64,000 nt of DNA, from NCBI GenBank assembly GCA_958510875.1, contig OY294067.1, forward strand, positions 258,231,736 to 258,295,735, written 5' to 3'. Positions 47,060-58,871 of this stretch are shown in pieces (within the stretch, counting starts at the first letter, position 1; each line of letters opens with the position of its first letter). A program made the position numbers and the translations under genes. The DNA is from Endomychus coccineus. Its lineage: Eukaryota; Arthropoda; Insecta; Coleoptera; Endomychidae. The notes beneath the pieces were generated by a model that was not told the origin of the DNA, did not search any database, and worked only from the letters and a program-made list of their open reading frames with translations.

Positions 47060-47610
47060 GAATGTTCCAGATTGGGTCACTTAATACTTTTATTGATATC
47101 GATACTAAGCTATCTGCACTTGGAGGAAAGTGTCCACTCAAATTCAGAACCAGAGTATTACATTTACAACAGTCACTAACTCGCTCGATCACGATTCCAA
47201 TTATTCTTTTCAGTTCCTTAAAACTTCTTGCTGAAACAATATCTTCCTCGGAGAGAAGATCTCGAAAATATTATTAATAAATAAGATGAATGACAAAGGT
47301 TCTAAAATGTATACTTGTGGAACATCGGTAACAATATCTGCTTTTTTAGATAATTTATTATTTACTAAGTCTTGTATGATCCTACAAATTTGTTTAATTT
47401 TTCACGAATACCTAATGCCTTTAGTGTTTTTTATCATTAAGTCAACATTTACCGAGCCGAAATTGCTGCTCAAGTTGAAGAACGGTTCAGCACTGTAAAC
47501 AAATTGCATGTGACCAGAAGCAGATCCTACTGATCGATTTTCACGGAAGCCTTGCTGGCAAACCGATACCATTTGTTGCTCTTCAACAAACAACAATATT
47601 CTGTACAGAC
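47060..47610 (-). pseudogene. LINE reverse transcriptase palm fragment
   Basis: Minus-strand blocks: EEQQMVSVCQQGFRENRSV (usually HQHGFRKGRST), then after a degraded motif A region, YS.KIKQICRIIQDLVNNKL, KKADIVTDVPQVYILEPLSF and ILFINNIFE (motif B/C: TGVPQGSILGPLLFILYIND), and near the end LKRIIG/DCCKCNTLVLN (usually W...N.L.LN). The FADD box is not readable. It is a different LINE type from the 16,950 fragment or very diverged from it, and both its ends are truncated. Confidence 0.75.
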
Positions 47611-47614
47611 AGCT

Positions 47615-48710
47615 TTTTTATTATTTTTAAGATAACACTTTAAATGGAAATAGGTCTAACGATCTAAAAATAATATGTAAGTCAATAATATAATCAATTA
47701 TGAACTACGTAATAGCATTTTATGGCTCGGCAAACCAATTACTTTAAACCAGTTAATTACAACACAGAAATATATAATTATAACTTCCATGTCTAAAACT
47801 AGACAATATCCAACAAATTTATCATTTAATTAGATTAAACTATTTGATGTTAGACTACTTTTCGTTAAATTTGTTATTAAATTCATGAAAAAAAATAAGT
47901 ACCATGTGACTGTTGAGCCATAGTATTAGTAAAAGATTTAACTCTAATAATTTATTTATTTCTCAAGTGAAATACACTTTTTCTAGTCAGTGACACATCA
48001 CTCATCTAGATACTAAATTACATTATATAATACCGAAACGAAAGTTATCAAATTTTCAGACCCATTAATTGAATGATTAATCACCACATCTTAATGAATT
48101 TCCGTAACATTTTTCATTAACAATTATTAGGAATTTTGTTTATGGTTATCTAGTATTTTATTATTTTCTAGTATTTTTCTATTATATATGTTTTTGCAAT
48201 TTTGTTGTTTTTTTACTTCTTATCATTAACTTTAGATTAAGTTCTTTATCTATGTTAAGTATAAGGTCAAATAAACAAATAAACAAAAAGCTACCTTTGT
48301 AGAATTAGCTGTAATTGTTATTAATCAGATTTTCATTCAATTTTAGTATGTATCATTTTATTAGATGATATAAATATGAAAATATGTATATATTTCGAAA
48401 TTATTTGTTGCACATGAATAAAGAGCCCACTCTGTGGATGTTCAGGTACTAGTAGTAATATGTAAACCTAGTAACTTCGAAGTAATTATTATCAATATGG
48501 AATCAGTATTCATCATATTATTGTCGGAACGAAAGCTACTATTTTTTAGCAAAATTCCTCCGAGAAATCAATTGTGTTTCCAAAAAGAAAACATGATTTT
48601 CGATTTAAAAATTTAATTTAAAAACACGATTTTCATAACTCCTCCCACTATGTTTCTCAATCGGTATCATGATTTTCCATTCTAGAATTAGCTCCAAGGA
48701 TGAGTACGCT
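47615..48710. other. AT-rich DNA, no gene recognised
   Basis: Very AT-rich. Nothing recognised. Confidence 0.5.
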
Positions 48711-48759
48711 CAGGCTGTAAAGAACAAGACATTTCAGGGAAATTTCATTGCTTATCTAT

Positions 48760-49145
48760 TAGTGAACTTATAAAATTATGGAGGACAAGAAGGCAGCCAA
48801 TGAATTGTGAGTCTCGTAAGATTGACATCCAAAAATGTGGTTGAATTTGGAAGGGTCCTTCATAGAAGTCATACCAGATATTTGAATTTCTTTGACTACA
48901 TGTAAGGAATGTTCGTAGAACATCGTGTGACCCTCGATGGAAAATGTTTGCTAAACGTTCGGATATTTCAGGCATCAAACTATACATCACTGGGCAAAGA
49001 GTTCTACAACATCACCGTTAGATAAATACATGGAGTCTGGTAGAAAGAAGTTTGCAAGTCCCGAACCTGACAATGAAGGTGTGACCAGCCTGAGCTCGTC
49101 TAGGCTGCTTTCCTGGAATTGCACCTGGAATGATATACGATATTT
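48760..49145 (-). pseudogene. LINE 3' end, family L1w copy 3
   Basis: The minus strand repeats the end of the family: tcatcggaaatatcgtatatcat..cctagacgagctcaggctgg, as in SSEISSVIPP....RRAQ. The rest is strongly diverged. It matches 51,120-51,470 in the second duplication unit, so the fragment was present before the duplication. Confidence 0.7.
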
Positions 49146-49149
49146 CCGA

Positions 49150-49568
49150 TGAGCATGAATCATGGGATTATCCTTATTGGGAAGGAGAGCGGGAAAAGAT
49201 TACTCCGAAGGGGAAACGTTCCATTAGTCACTCAGAGTGCGACATACGACGCAGTTCCCTCCAACCGACATGGTGCTCTGCTTCGAGCCATTTCTGAATT
49301 ACAGATTTCGCTGTTGCATGGGAAATGCCACAAGTTGACTCTGGTCCTATCACCCGCCCCCCTTCTTAGTGAGTGCGACGGCAGTTTCAGTGCCTTCGCG
49401 TCTGGATTCCTCAGACTCCCATACTAGTGTCACTCTATTGTGGTTCTTTACTAGTGCCATTAGTTCCTTTACACAATCCAGTACACATTGTGAGTTGATC
49501 GTGTATGTCTTCAGTGCCTTGATCACTGCTAGGTTGCTCGCTTAGATTGTGATTTGTTCATTCTCGTA

Positions 49569-49607
<39 letters not shown>

Positions 49608-50140
49608 GATTCGAACACATGTTGTAATTGCTAATATTTTTGCTTGCAATTTTGTCGCGAGTGCCCCTAGGTTCAAAGAAATTATTTCTCCTTGGTCCTT
49701 TGTCTAGAATATTCCAGCATTTGTACTTTCTTCGGTTTTGGTGCCTTCGGTAAACCATACGGAATCCCCTGGTATCATATGAGGATTGCCCCGTGTTATC
49801 TCGCCCATTCAAGGTGATTTCAATCGGGAACGGTACGGAAGTGCTGTGAACCTTGATCCTGTCGGATCTCATCCCCAATGGCCCAGGTGAACCAAACAAT
49901 CCAAGAATGTCTCGGCCTTTTTGATCGGCCTTTCTTTGTTCAATAGGATCAAAGCAATATGCTCCTCCTATGGCTTCTGACTGAACGGCGAGGTGCAGTG
50001 ACTCCTACCCCACTAGTCTTTTCATCGCACCCATTGGGGTGGTCGACATTGCACCTGTAATTCCTAAGCACGCCAGCCTCTGAACTCCGTTCAGGGAATG
50101 CTGGGATATTTCCGTTTTCGTTTCTGACCACCACACGCAA
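49150..50140 (-). pseudogene. RNase H-clade LINE fragment, copy 4
   Basis: Minus-strand frames show CDEKTSGVG at the start, GPLGMRSDRIKVHSTSVPFP, and an RNase H segment at about 49,550-49,400: AVIKALKTYTINSQCVLDC, ELMALVKNHNRVTLVWE and an ALTKKGGG end (usually W.PGH.G..GNE.AD.LA). Sequence is GC-richer than the flanks. A (GA/CT)n run splits it at 49,571. Its insertion is specific to unit 1 of the duplication, so it came after the duplication. Confidence 0.7.
49571..49605. repeat. (CT)n microsatellite
   Basis: An uninterrupted CT run of about 35 bp inside the LINE fragment. The open frame across it on the minus strand is artefactual. Confidence 0.95.
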
Positions 50141-51119
50141 AGATGGGAGAATTCAAATTCGGAATAATAGCGATGATATTATCCAGGACGTCACTCTAGA
50201 ACTACAATTTACGTTTTTTGGAGCAAAAGAATTTTTCCCTAACTCAGCTGGCTCTGTTAAGAGTGTCTTATTCCTTTCTTTAGACTCGCACTGTATTCCA
50301 TTTTTGAGAGTGGTGAATTTATTCTGACATCTGGGATGAGAATAAGACGTGGGAATGATATTCTTGAGTCCGCTCTAGCTACCAACTTGCATTTGTCCTT
50401 CAAAACCCACGTGTAGAAGATGAGGTATGAATCTACAAGTAGTTTGTTAATTTTTAAATTAGTTCACCTATCGATCACGAATACGACTATTCTGTACATC
50501 TTTTACGATATTTTTATTGACCATCATTCCGTGAAACAGAAATAAACATAGTGCAATAACTTGGAACCGATGAATTTGAAGTGGAACGAAACTGTAAACT
50601 TTCGGTCGATAAACAACAATTCTTTTTCTTTATGGTCGTATACATTTTCAAAGGAATTCATTTATTCTCCTTCGCCTATTTATTTGATTGATCTGGATCC
50701 ATGAAACACAGGACAACGCTTCGACCAAATCTTGAATCAATACATGGTTGATCAAATATTTATCATTCCAGTAACCTTGTATACACTGTGTGAGGAGTTA
50801 TGAAAAATGACCCTATATTCTTCAAACATCATTGTTTAGAAGCTAGTTCATACTACTATCTTTTTTTTATGATTCATAGTTTTTACTTCCCAATGCTTTA
50901 ACGGTAGATTAGATCAAGTTTATGTATGATGGAATACCGTGCTAGAAGAGGATATTCCTCTTTTGTTACGATTCACACCCCTTAGTCTGGTTCTACATGT
51001 AAGCTCACAAATCATCATATAGGATATCTCTATAGATTCGGCGTTTACTTGATCTTAATTAATATCACTGACCAGTGAATTGAAATACAAATTTAAATCT
51101 ACAGGCTGTAATGAACAAG

Positions 51120-51475
51120 CAGTTGCATGGAAATGTCTTAGCTTATCTATTAGTGAACTTATGAATTATGAAGGATAAGAAGGTAGCCAATAAATTGATA
51201 ACTTGTCATATGTGACATCCAAAATGGTTGAATTTGGAAGTCTCCGTCATTCCAGATTGCCAGATACTTACATCTTCTAACTACACGAGAGGGAAAGCTA
51301 TAATTTTCGTATGAGCTAGCGATGGAGAACGTCTGGTAGAAATAATTTCGGCAGGTCCCGAACATGGCGATGAAGGTATGACCAGTCTAAGCTCGTCTGG
51401 TCTGTCTTGCTGGAATTGCACGTGGTGAAATAATATACGATATTTCCGATAATCAAGAAGCTTAGACATATCTTT
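51120..51475 (-). pseudogene. LINE 3' end, family L1w copy 4
   Basis: Minus-strand fragment parallel to 48,760-49,145 within the second duplication unit (tcggaaatatcgtatatta..cagaccagacgagctta). It has the same truncation as copy 3, as expected if it was copied with the unit. Confidence 0.7.
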
Positions 51476-51754
51476 ACAAAAGTGAGCATAAGATGCATAA
51501 GAAGGTATTCACGGATGAATTCTAACCTGTCTGGAAATACTTATAGACGATCAACTAGCTCCAATGTGGAACGATAAATGAACGAATTGATATCTCCGAA
51601 TTCATGAAATGGAATCAGAGATGGGGAATTCGAAATCGGAAGAATGAAAAGTATTCAGGGCGTCATTCTAGAACTACAATTTACGTTTTTTAGGACTTTA
51701 GAATTTTGACCTAAATCAGCTGGCTTCGCTCAAAATATCTTATTCCTTTTTTAA

Positions 51755-54030
51755 CCCTTTCTTTGCTACGACTTTATTTCACGCAGTTTTGTTTGAAAAC
51801 TACTGTTGGATCAAATTATTTCCGGCCTACTTAAAAAAAAATGGTGGTATCTGAATACATTGTAAATTCAATTATATTGTCGCAGATATAAAGTGGTATC
51901 CAAGCTACTATGTGATGGAGGTGAAATTTGTATACTTCGCAATTATTCGTCCCCACATGCATTAACATTTCGATCACCATCACTGTATGTTACAGTGATT
52001 TGAAAGTGACGAAATCATTAGAGGGAGTGCAATATGACTGGGTAAGTAGGACTTCATATATATTTTATCTCATTATAAATCATTCGTTTGTATAATAAAC
52101 TTTATATAAAATTGTAAACATATTATATGTCCCTCTAGAGTGATTTGGAGTACGACAATTTTATCCCAGGAGTACAGTATTCAGGAGAAAACACAAAAGT
52201 GTATAGACTAGTAATTACTATGTTCTCATTTCCAGCAAGCGACCGTTGAATAAAAAGGACCTACAATATGTGGCTGAACATCTTTCAGAAGTTGACTCAG
52301 CTGCAGAAGAAGATGCATATCAAAATAGTGGATCATATTATATTCAAAATGAGCTTTCCTCTAGTAGCGATTCCGATTTTGAAGTTCCCAGTAAAGTCCC
52401 AGTTATTTATAGGGAGGAAAATAAGCCATTCACATTCTGACCTAAGTCCATAGGGAGAAATAGGAGTTATTCTAACATCTCGGACTATCCCGATACTGAA
52501 TGTGATCTGCCAGGAACTGATTCATCCCCAAATCCTTCTAATCAAAAACCATATTTAGTTGGATGGGAAGATAAGAATGAGCAGTTTCCACCATGCATGA
52601 AGATACCTAATGAAAAATCTTGCAATATTTCAGGCGATTTGAATAGATGGCCTTCAGAACTGGAAATATTCATGAAATTTTTTCTCAATAGTTATATTAC
52701 CCAGTGTACAAATAAGCGCTTAGAAACTCTAGGAGAATATAAAAAAAAAAGCAAAAACCTACATATTCACATGAGATAATGGTTGTCACAGGTTACTTTT
52801 TTTACTATGGCATACAGTGAGGTACCTGCTATTTATCACTACTGGCCATCAAACAAATCTCTGGGAAATGAAGCTATAGAGTAAGCTATTTCGAGAGACA
52901 GATTTCAGCTCTTTGCAAGTAAACTTTACTTTATTGCACATAAAAGAAAAGAAAACTGTAGTAAGCTTTATTACATTGAAGGTGTAGTCTTCTGTCTCAA
53001 ATAGACCCACGCTGAGGTCAGATCAAAGAGTACGCTCCAATCGATGGACGAGTCGACGGCCAAACTCAAGGGTAGATCTTCCTTGAAATAATATCTGCCC
53101 TTGAAACCTATCAAAAGGGGTGTAAAAATTTGGGAACATTGTGGCTCGCAGACCTGTTATGTTCATGACATATATTCGATGAAAGAGAATGAAGTTGTTG
53201 AAGGTACCTACACTAGGTGAACGATTAGTAAAAAAACTAGTTGAAACAGTGAAGGAACCGAACGTGTCTTTTTGTTTTGATCATTTTTTCACATCAGTTA
53301 TTTTCATGCAGTGGGATTATGTATCTCTAGAAAGGAGGATATGCGCAAGTTTGACAAGAAAAAAAGGAAGAGAAAGCATACAAAATAATAATGGTACCAT
53401 AGGATTTCTCCGAATGGATATCAAAGAAGTTTTGGTTTTCAGTAACTGCCATGAAAATAAAACAGTTGAGATAACACGAACAGGCAAAGATGGGTCGAAA
53501 ATTATATCACCATGTCCTGAAGCAATACAATTTTATAACTCATACACGGGTGGTATGGATCTGTCAGATCAACTAGCCGGCCTCTATGATGTTAGAAAGT
53601 ATTTGAAATGATGTTAAAAATTTTCTCATAAGCTCCTATCGACTACTGCTGTCAATGCTTGGATAATCTTCAAGGAGCTCCTAACCTAACATCCCTTTAA
53701 TCAATTTTCTGGTAAACCTCTCAGAATCTGCAGGTTTCAAAAATGCTTCTGTAGTTATAAAACGCTCATATGGTAGATCATCTTCGTCTTCAAATAATTT
53801 AATAAACGTTGGTGATCATCTAACAGCTGAACAACTTGGGAAAATGTGACTGCGTAACTGCACGTAGAATAAGGTAGAAAAAAGAACTAAAACAGTATGC
53901 AGTGCCTGCAATGTTGCCATATGTAACGAGTGTTTTCCTTCTTATCATACGTGAATTCATAGTATTGTTGTTATTTCGTAATAAAAAGCCTTATCTGAAA
54001 TAAGACATTCATTATACTGCTGGGTTATAT
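51755..54030 (+). mobile_element. piggyBac-like transposon
   Basis: The left end is TTAA (51,751-51,754) followed by ccctttctttgctacg, the TTAA|CCC start of piggyBac-type elements. The insertion point lies inside the duplicated segment, where unit 1 reads ctttag. The right end is less clear: the coding region stops near 53,900 and homology to unit 1 resumes by about 54,050; gggtta at 54,025 may be the decayed end. The size would be about 2.3 kb. Confidence 0.75.
52020..53960 (+). pseudogene. piggyBac-like transposase, degenerate
   Basis: An acidic N-terminal part (52,246-52,440; LSEVDSAAEEDAY, SSSSDSDFEVPS) is typical. Next come FFTMAYSEVPAIYHYW and ISRDRFQLFASKLYF (52,800-52,925), then SIDES (first Asp) with LKGRSSLK.YLPLKPIKRGV (53,035-53,110). 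In the open frame 53,189-53,611 follow LGERLVKKLVE, FCFDHFFTS (second Asp), FSNCHENKTVEITR, KDGSKIISPCPEAIQFYNSY and TGGMDLSDQL (third Asp). The C-terminal cysteine-rich domain reads LTAEQLGKM and CSACNVAICNECFPSYH (53,830-53,955). All catalytic Asp residues survive, but stops and frameshifts separate them. The full-length protein would be ~560 residues. Confidence 0.9.
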
Positions 54031-54489
54031 ATGTCACGTAGATTCATACTTTTTTTATTTGATGATCTGGATTCATGAGTAGGTATCTAAATTATCCATG
54101 ATACGCAGCACAACGCTCCTACCAAATCTTTAATCAATACATGGTTGATGAAATATTTATCATTCAAGTAACCTCGTATATACTGTGTGAGAAGTTATGA
54201 AAAATGATCATATAACCTTCAAACATCATTGTTTAAGAGCTAGTTGATACTACTATCTTTTTTGTGACAATTTATGGTTTTTACTTCTTCCCAATGCTTT
54301 GCTTCCAGCGAAGGATATTTCTCCTGTACTAAGATCCATCATACCTCTTGGTTCTTCATGAAAGCTCAGAAATCATTACAACGGATATCTTTATGGATTC
54401 GGCGTTTACTTGGTCTAAATTAATTTCACTGATATGTAGTAGCATAGTGAATTAAAACACAAGTTTAAATATGCATGAACTGCAATGTT

Positions 54490-56020
54490 TATTTGCGTGA
54501 CATTATCAAAGAGTGTTATTAAGCAAGTTACAAATAGGACTGTCAACCTTAAATATGCTACAATAGTATGGTGTACAAAGGGCTTGACTATCGCTTATTT
54601 ACAGAATAATTAATGGTTGAGAAATAAATATGAAGTTGTTCATTCAATGCTGAGTAACCGTTATGTTTAAAATGCTCCAACATTTCTCCGCTTCCAAAAT
54701 ATATTGTTTTTCATCTTTCTCTCGAATATAATAATGTTGAGGCTAAGATTTAAATTTCTGTTGAATCCATAACATGATTTGGGTGTTTTGAGTGGTGTTT
54801 TTTGAGATGATAGCCTCTTGAATGTTTTCTTGAAAATTGTGCTCAAATTTTTTCTCGTCTGTCTTATGTGAGCAACATCAACACCACTATCATCACGTTG
54901 CAACTTATAAGCTCCAGACTTTTCCATTCCCTTTTCGATTTTGCGTTATTCATATACTAATACAAGTTATTCGCAGTTTTTAAGGCTACGTTTTTATTTT
55001 GACTTCTTAGAAATACAGACATTCCAGAGAATGTGCTTCTAAAAAAATTGAACCCACGAAAGTATTTTCCTGTTTTCATTTTATGTGGGGGTAAATGAAT
55101 TTTAATTTAATAGTCATCAAATGTAAAATGAACTCCCCTAGCTAACCTTCTGTACATTACACTTTTATTGTTTTATAGCATATTTAAGGGTCACATCAGT
55201 TCTACCCATGAAACTATGAAGTGGATGTGGTAGAACCTACTGTATCTGATCTTGCAGGTGCATCTGTTTGAAAACCAAGTATGAAAAGAAAACTGAGATA
55301 CAATATGCAAGTCAATACAGCATAGAAGTATTCGAAAAGCTGGGGCAATCATCACTAGAATTAAATTGGGATCCTATTTTTTAAACTGATCTGCAGCAAT
55401 GAGAAATTATCTTTGTGAATCTATATAATACTCTTATAAAATAGATTTTCCCATATAAAAACATATCTCATGAATTTATTTAACATTGTATCGAGAGAAT
55501 CATGAAATGAACTTATGACATGTAAAATCATTGCGATTACTACTCAAACCCCAAATGATGAAGTTGAGTACCTACAATACATTCAGAAAGCAGGATCAAA
55601 CAGCTACTACTCAAACAAAGAAAACAGCGTATGATTCGGATATACTCGGTTCGTCGAATATGAAAAAGAAAACCTGCCGATTGAACACTGAAAGAAATAA
55701 ATTGACTATCACAGAATATAATATGATCGAATGCGTTCAATAAATTCTTTTGTAGTCTGTCGAAAAAATCACATCTGAACCTCCAGAGAACTCAGCAGGA
55801 GTTTAAATCCTTGAAAATGTTCTATCTTTATTGAGCCTGTAGATGAGCAAGAACTAGTTATGATCGTAAGAATTCTATTCAATTCAAATACATTTGCTCA
55901 CTATGAAGTAAATAGAAGTATAATAAAATCAACTGTCTGTGTTTATACTGCAACCGTTAGTGTCACTCATTAATCCATGATTTGTCTACGAAATCTTCCA
56001 GGTGTATTCAAAATTAGTAT
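54490..56020. other. no gene recognised
   Basis: The frames 54,667-54,927 (minus, basic) and 55,531-55,743 (plus; open on both strands) lack motifs. Confidence 0.5.
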
Positions 56021-56030
56021 AATTGAACCC

Positions 56031-56216
56031 TTGAATAGTAGACTTCCGCGGATAGCTAATCTTGAAAAATCTTGGCTTCCGGATGGATTCCGTGTCACAA
56101 TAACTCGACTTGATGCCGACGTTTCGCCAACCATTACAGATGGCATCTTCGGGGCAGGCTTGAGGTTTGAACTGAAACTGTTCCGCGGAATCCATCCGGA
56201 AGCCAAGATTTTTCAG
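56031..56216. mobile_element. short ribozyme-bearing element, copy b (186 bp)
   Basis: A 10 bp direct repeat AATTGAACCC flanks it (56,021-56,030 and 56,217-56,226). The outer parts are inverted: aatcttggcttccggatgg (56,068) and ccatccggaagccaagatt (56,192). The left end, agtagacttccgcggatagctaat, matches copy a at 27,640. It has one hammerhead-like motif (minus strand), where copy a has two facing ones. No protein is encoded. Confidence 0.8.
56115..56155 (-). ncRNA. hammerhead ribozyme-like motif, family B copy 3
   Basis: Minus strand: stem I GCC/GGC, core CCGAAGA (U4 changed to C), U, stem II GCCA/TGGC, GAA, stem III ACGT, C at the cleavage position. All stems are kept, but the core change probably reduces or kills activity. 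Confidence 0.55.
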
Positions 56217-56483
56217 AATTGAACCCATCTATTAATTAACCGTTTCGTAAGTCACTAACTTCCCTCACATTCTTTTTTCGCGGAAATCACACTTGCTGTA
56301 ATACGTTTTATGATCACATTATGAAACCTATTGTACATTTTCTCTATGACCATGCACAGCACACATGAAGTGCCGTCACTAACTCGGATGTAATTTTTTT
56401 TTAATCTTAAAGAAATAGCAACGAATGTTTCTATAACTCGGAGGTGTGTGTCAGTGATGGCACAACTGAACATTGATCGCTAT

Positions 56484-56981
56484 TCTCAGATCTTAGCTAC
56501 GCGTGTCTAACGTGCAACGTACTAAAGGGAATTTTCTCCGACTAAAATATACACGAAGCGGGTAAAAGCTAGCGGCCCTAGCCAAAAATACCGGCGCCGG
56601 TCGCACGGGGCAAGAAACGGCCCCAAATTAACAAGACAGAGGTAAAATGTATAAACTCTAACTTACGCGCAGCGAGCTCCTCGAGACATATGTCAAAATG
56701 ATTTCGTTCGTAGCTAATTACATAGGACGTCTGGCGTTCATTCAATTAGGTTTTTAGATAATTTGAACCTTCTAATTTCGATAGGCCACGTGAAAATCCC
56801 GTAGTCCAAAGCGCTAAAGACTTCTGAGTGTTACAATATTCGTATAAAATTGCGAAATTTTGCACTTTTAGAAACTTCAAATTAATTATGACATAATTAT
56901 TTCAAACGTAAAGTAAGACACACGTTTTAGATTCCACAACCACCCTTGACCAAGATAATTTTTGATATCCCGGTATAATAA
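56484..56981. mobile_element. TA-flanked MITE, 5'-truncated copy
   Basis: About 500 bp align with 59,354-59,857 at roughly 80-90 per cent by eye (tagctacgcgtgtctaacgtg, ataggacgtctggcgttcat, agacttctgagtgtta, cttgaccaagata). It ends gatatcccgg followed by ta. The left half with the other terminal repeat is missing. Confidence 0.8.
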
Positions 56982-56984
56982 AAT

Positions 56985-57655
56985 ACTACAACTTATATTT
57001 AATAATCTGAAATGTATGCCAAAACTACCACTTTTAATTGGGCTGTCGCACCTAAACAATACAGTGCCTATTTTCGGCACGATTTCTAAATTTTCAGAAC
57101 TTCACTACAATAGGAACGTCGCGATACACACAATAACAGACGCACATACAGATATAATCTCGCGACTAGTTTAGATCGCTTCAGAAAAGCTCAACTAATA
57201 TCGAAATAATATATCTACTAGTGAATGTGTTCTGGAGAATTATAAGATAGCCGCCAATAGATGGAGTCTGGTCAGATAGTACATCAAAAAAGGTTGAATT
57301 TAGGAAAGTCCTTCATAGTAGTATTACCAGACTGGGCATAAATGAACCCATATATTAGTTACCAAAAATTCTAGATATTGAACCCTCTACAACATCTTTC
57401 AAGCGTAAATAGAAGCTATTGAATCTAGAAAAAACTACTCGTAAACCTTTTCAAAGAGCCATAGTTCATATTATGACAGATGTCGAATAGCTATGGTTGG
57501 CATTGAAATGATTTCTCAGATGAATTTAAACCTGTCTGGAAATCGTTAGCAAGAAGCAATAAGAGGTCACATTGATTCATAAAACACGGAATATAATGGA
57601 TTATGGAACGACCGATGATAGAAACATTACTGCTACTAACTAGCGAAAAAGCCAA
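56985..57655. other. repeat fragments, no gene
   Basis: 57,030-57,120 is a diverged relative of the ~200 bp repeat at 8,047 and 33,229. About 57,235-57,330 (gccaatagatggagtctgg, aaggttgaattt.ggaaagtccttcatag) resembles 48,785-48,880, the region beyond the L1w end. Confidence 0.45.
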
Positions 57656-57659
57656 AAAC

Positions 57660-57910
57660 GATTGATGATTGCACCAACCTAAGAAAAAATAAACCCAGAA
57701 TACTGACGAATTCTATCGGGGCACTGCCGGTAGTCAAGACATCTCAAGATGCTCCGATTAGTAGTCGAAGAAGAGTACGGATTCTGCAAAGAGAAGGACG
57801 AAACTTTCATGCAGATCATCTCAGAGTGCTCTACCCTGCAAAACTCACGATGCACGACACCTGGGAGCATATCAGATAGAAGAATGAGAGTTACCTAACG
57901 TGAAGTCATT
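57660..57910 (+). pseudogene. RNase H-clade LINE tail, copy 5
   Basis: Close to the copy at 31,270-31,500: CTNLRKNKPRILT, GHCR, LKMLRLVVEEEYGFC, EKDETFM.IISEC and SISDRRMRVT. The first Cys of the zinc knuckle is now Tyr (YGFC). 5'-truncated. Confidence 0.75.
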
Positions 57911-58289
57911 CAATATACTGAACTATATGATTGGACGAACTGTTTCAAATCTTATTCGTAAGCCATTTCGATGGGAATGATTTGTCACACTAATACGTCA
58001 ATATCATAAAAACAAACAGTTAAAGAAGTTTATTCCCAAAGCCAACATGATGTTTAATTGTTCTTTCTTATCTTGACCCCATTGACTGTATGGATACCTG
58101 TATGATATCAACCAAATTTCAAAATAACCTCGAAATTTATCAGGGATAGGTTTTTAAAACACTGCAAAAATGGTTTTAACGATGTGGCTATTCAATCTGA
58201 ACATGTCAAGATATTACATCAAAGTATACATCTATGGCAGAAATGTATTGAAAAATATGTGGAATCTCTGGCGTGATCCCAATCCCTCG

Positions 58290-58720
58290 CTCATGGGGGT
58301 CGTGCGGTTGAGCCCTCGGGGCATGCAGAATATCTGGATATCTGTAGCATTGGATATCTCCAAACCGTTTGATCGAGTTTGGCAGCAAAGCCTACTGGTT
58401 TGGAGTTCGGCTCTCAAACATATGTTGAAGCTCTTGGATTCTATCCAGAAGAGAGCTATTCGTCTGATTTATGATGTCCTAGAACATCGTAGAAAGGTGG
58501 GCGATCTCTCCCCTTCCTATACATATTTTCGTGATCAATGTTCATCAGCAATCTCGTCTGTTGTTCCACCACGAGAGACCCCCCATATCGGCGGACTAGT
58601 CGAGCTCAAGCTTCTGCTGTTCAGGTTCTTAGTATTGTTTGGCAGAGATCGCCATGTGTTGTTCAGGTTTTCAGGGTCCGTAGCTATGGGTGGTATAGAA
58701 ATAACTTGGTGATTGATTAT
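58290..58720 (+). pseudogene. LINE L1w copy 5: RT motif A joined to the thumb by deletion
   Basis: In one open frame (58,170-58,712), ISVALDISKPFDRVWQQSLL, which is RT motif A with the first catalytic Asp, runs directly into VWSSALKHMLKLLDSIQKRA, the thumb that normally lies well over 100 residues downstream. Motifs B and C (YADD) are therefore deleted in frame. The rest follows as LEHRRKVGDLSPSY and CSSAISSVVPPRETP. The frame then shifts, and ggtccgtagctatgggtggtatagaaataact is near its end. The protein cannot polymerise. Confidence 0.8.
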
Positions 58721-58871
58721 GGTTTATTGTAACACTTATACATCTAGGTAACTTGTACTATCAACAATCCTAGATTTACATGTATGTCACATTACATTGG
58801 CATGATCTTCAGTAATACCTCATTATAATCTATTATAGTAACCTTTCCTAATTGCTTTCGTTCACTGTATA

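Larger units (their letters stand above)
48712..51102. repeat. tandem duplication, unit 1 (with LINE insertion)
   Basis: It starts caggctgtaaagaacaag and shows, in order, the same segments as unit 2: a minus-strand LINE end, the block ctagaactacaatttacgtttttt (50,198), tcttattcctttct, ctggatccatgaaacacaggacaacgct (50,695), tcaatacatggttgat, and gattcggcgtttactt (51,037). About 1 kb of LINE sequence (49,150-50,140) is inserted here and absent from unit 2. Confidence 0.8.
51103..54485. repeat. tandem duplication, unit 2 (with piggyBac insertion)
   Basis: It starts caggctgtaatgaacaag directly where unit 1 ends. Homologous blocks are the LINE end (51,120-51,470), ctagaactacaatttacgtttttt (51,670), tcttattcctttt (51,740), then after the piggyBac insertion gatctggattcatgag (54,062), tcaatacatggttgat (54,134) and gattcggcgtttactt (54,395). 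About 400 bp corresponding to 50,290-50,680 of unit 1 are missing or replaced. Confidence 0.8.

Noticed and set aside
49558..49899. 113-codon frame ending in an alternating Arg-Glu run
   Set aside because: The run is a (CT)n microsatellite read in frame; only the upstream part is LINE-derived.
55977..56228. 80-codon frames on both strands
   Set aside because: They coincide with the inverted-repeat ribozyme element and resemble those at 27.6 kb only through the shared DNA.
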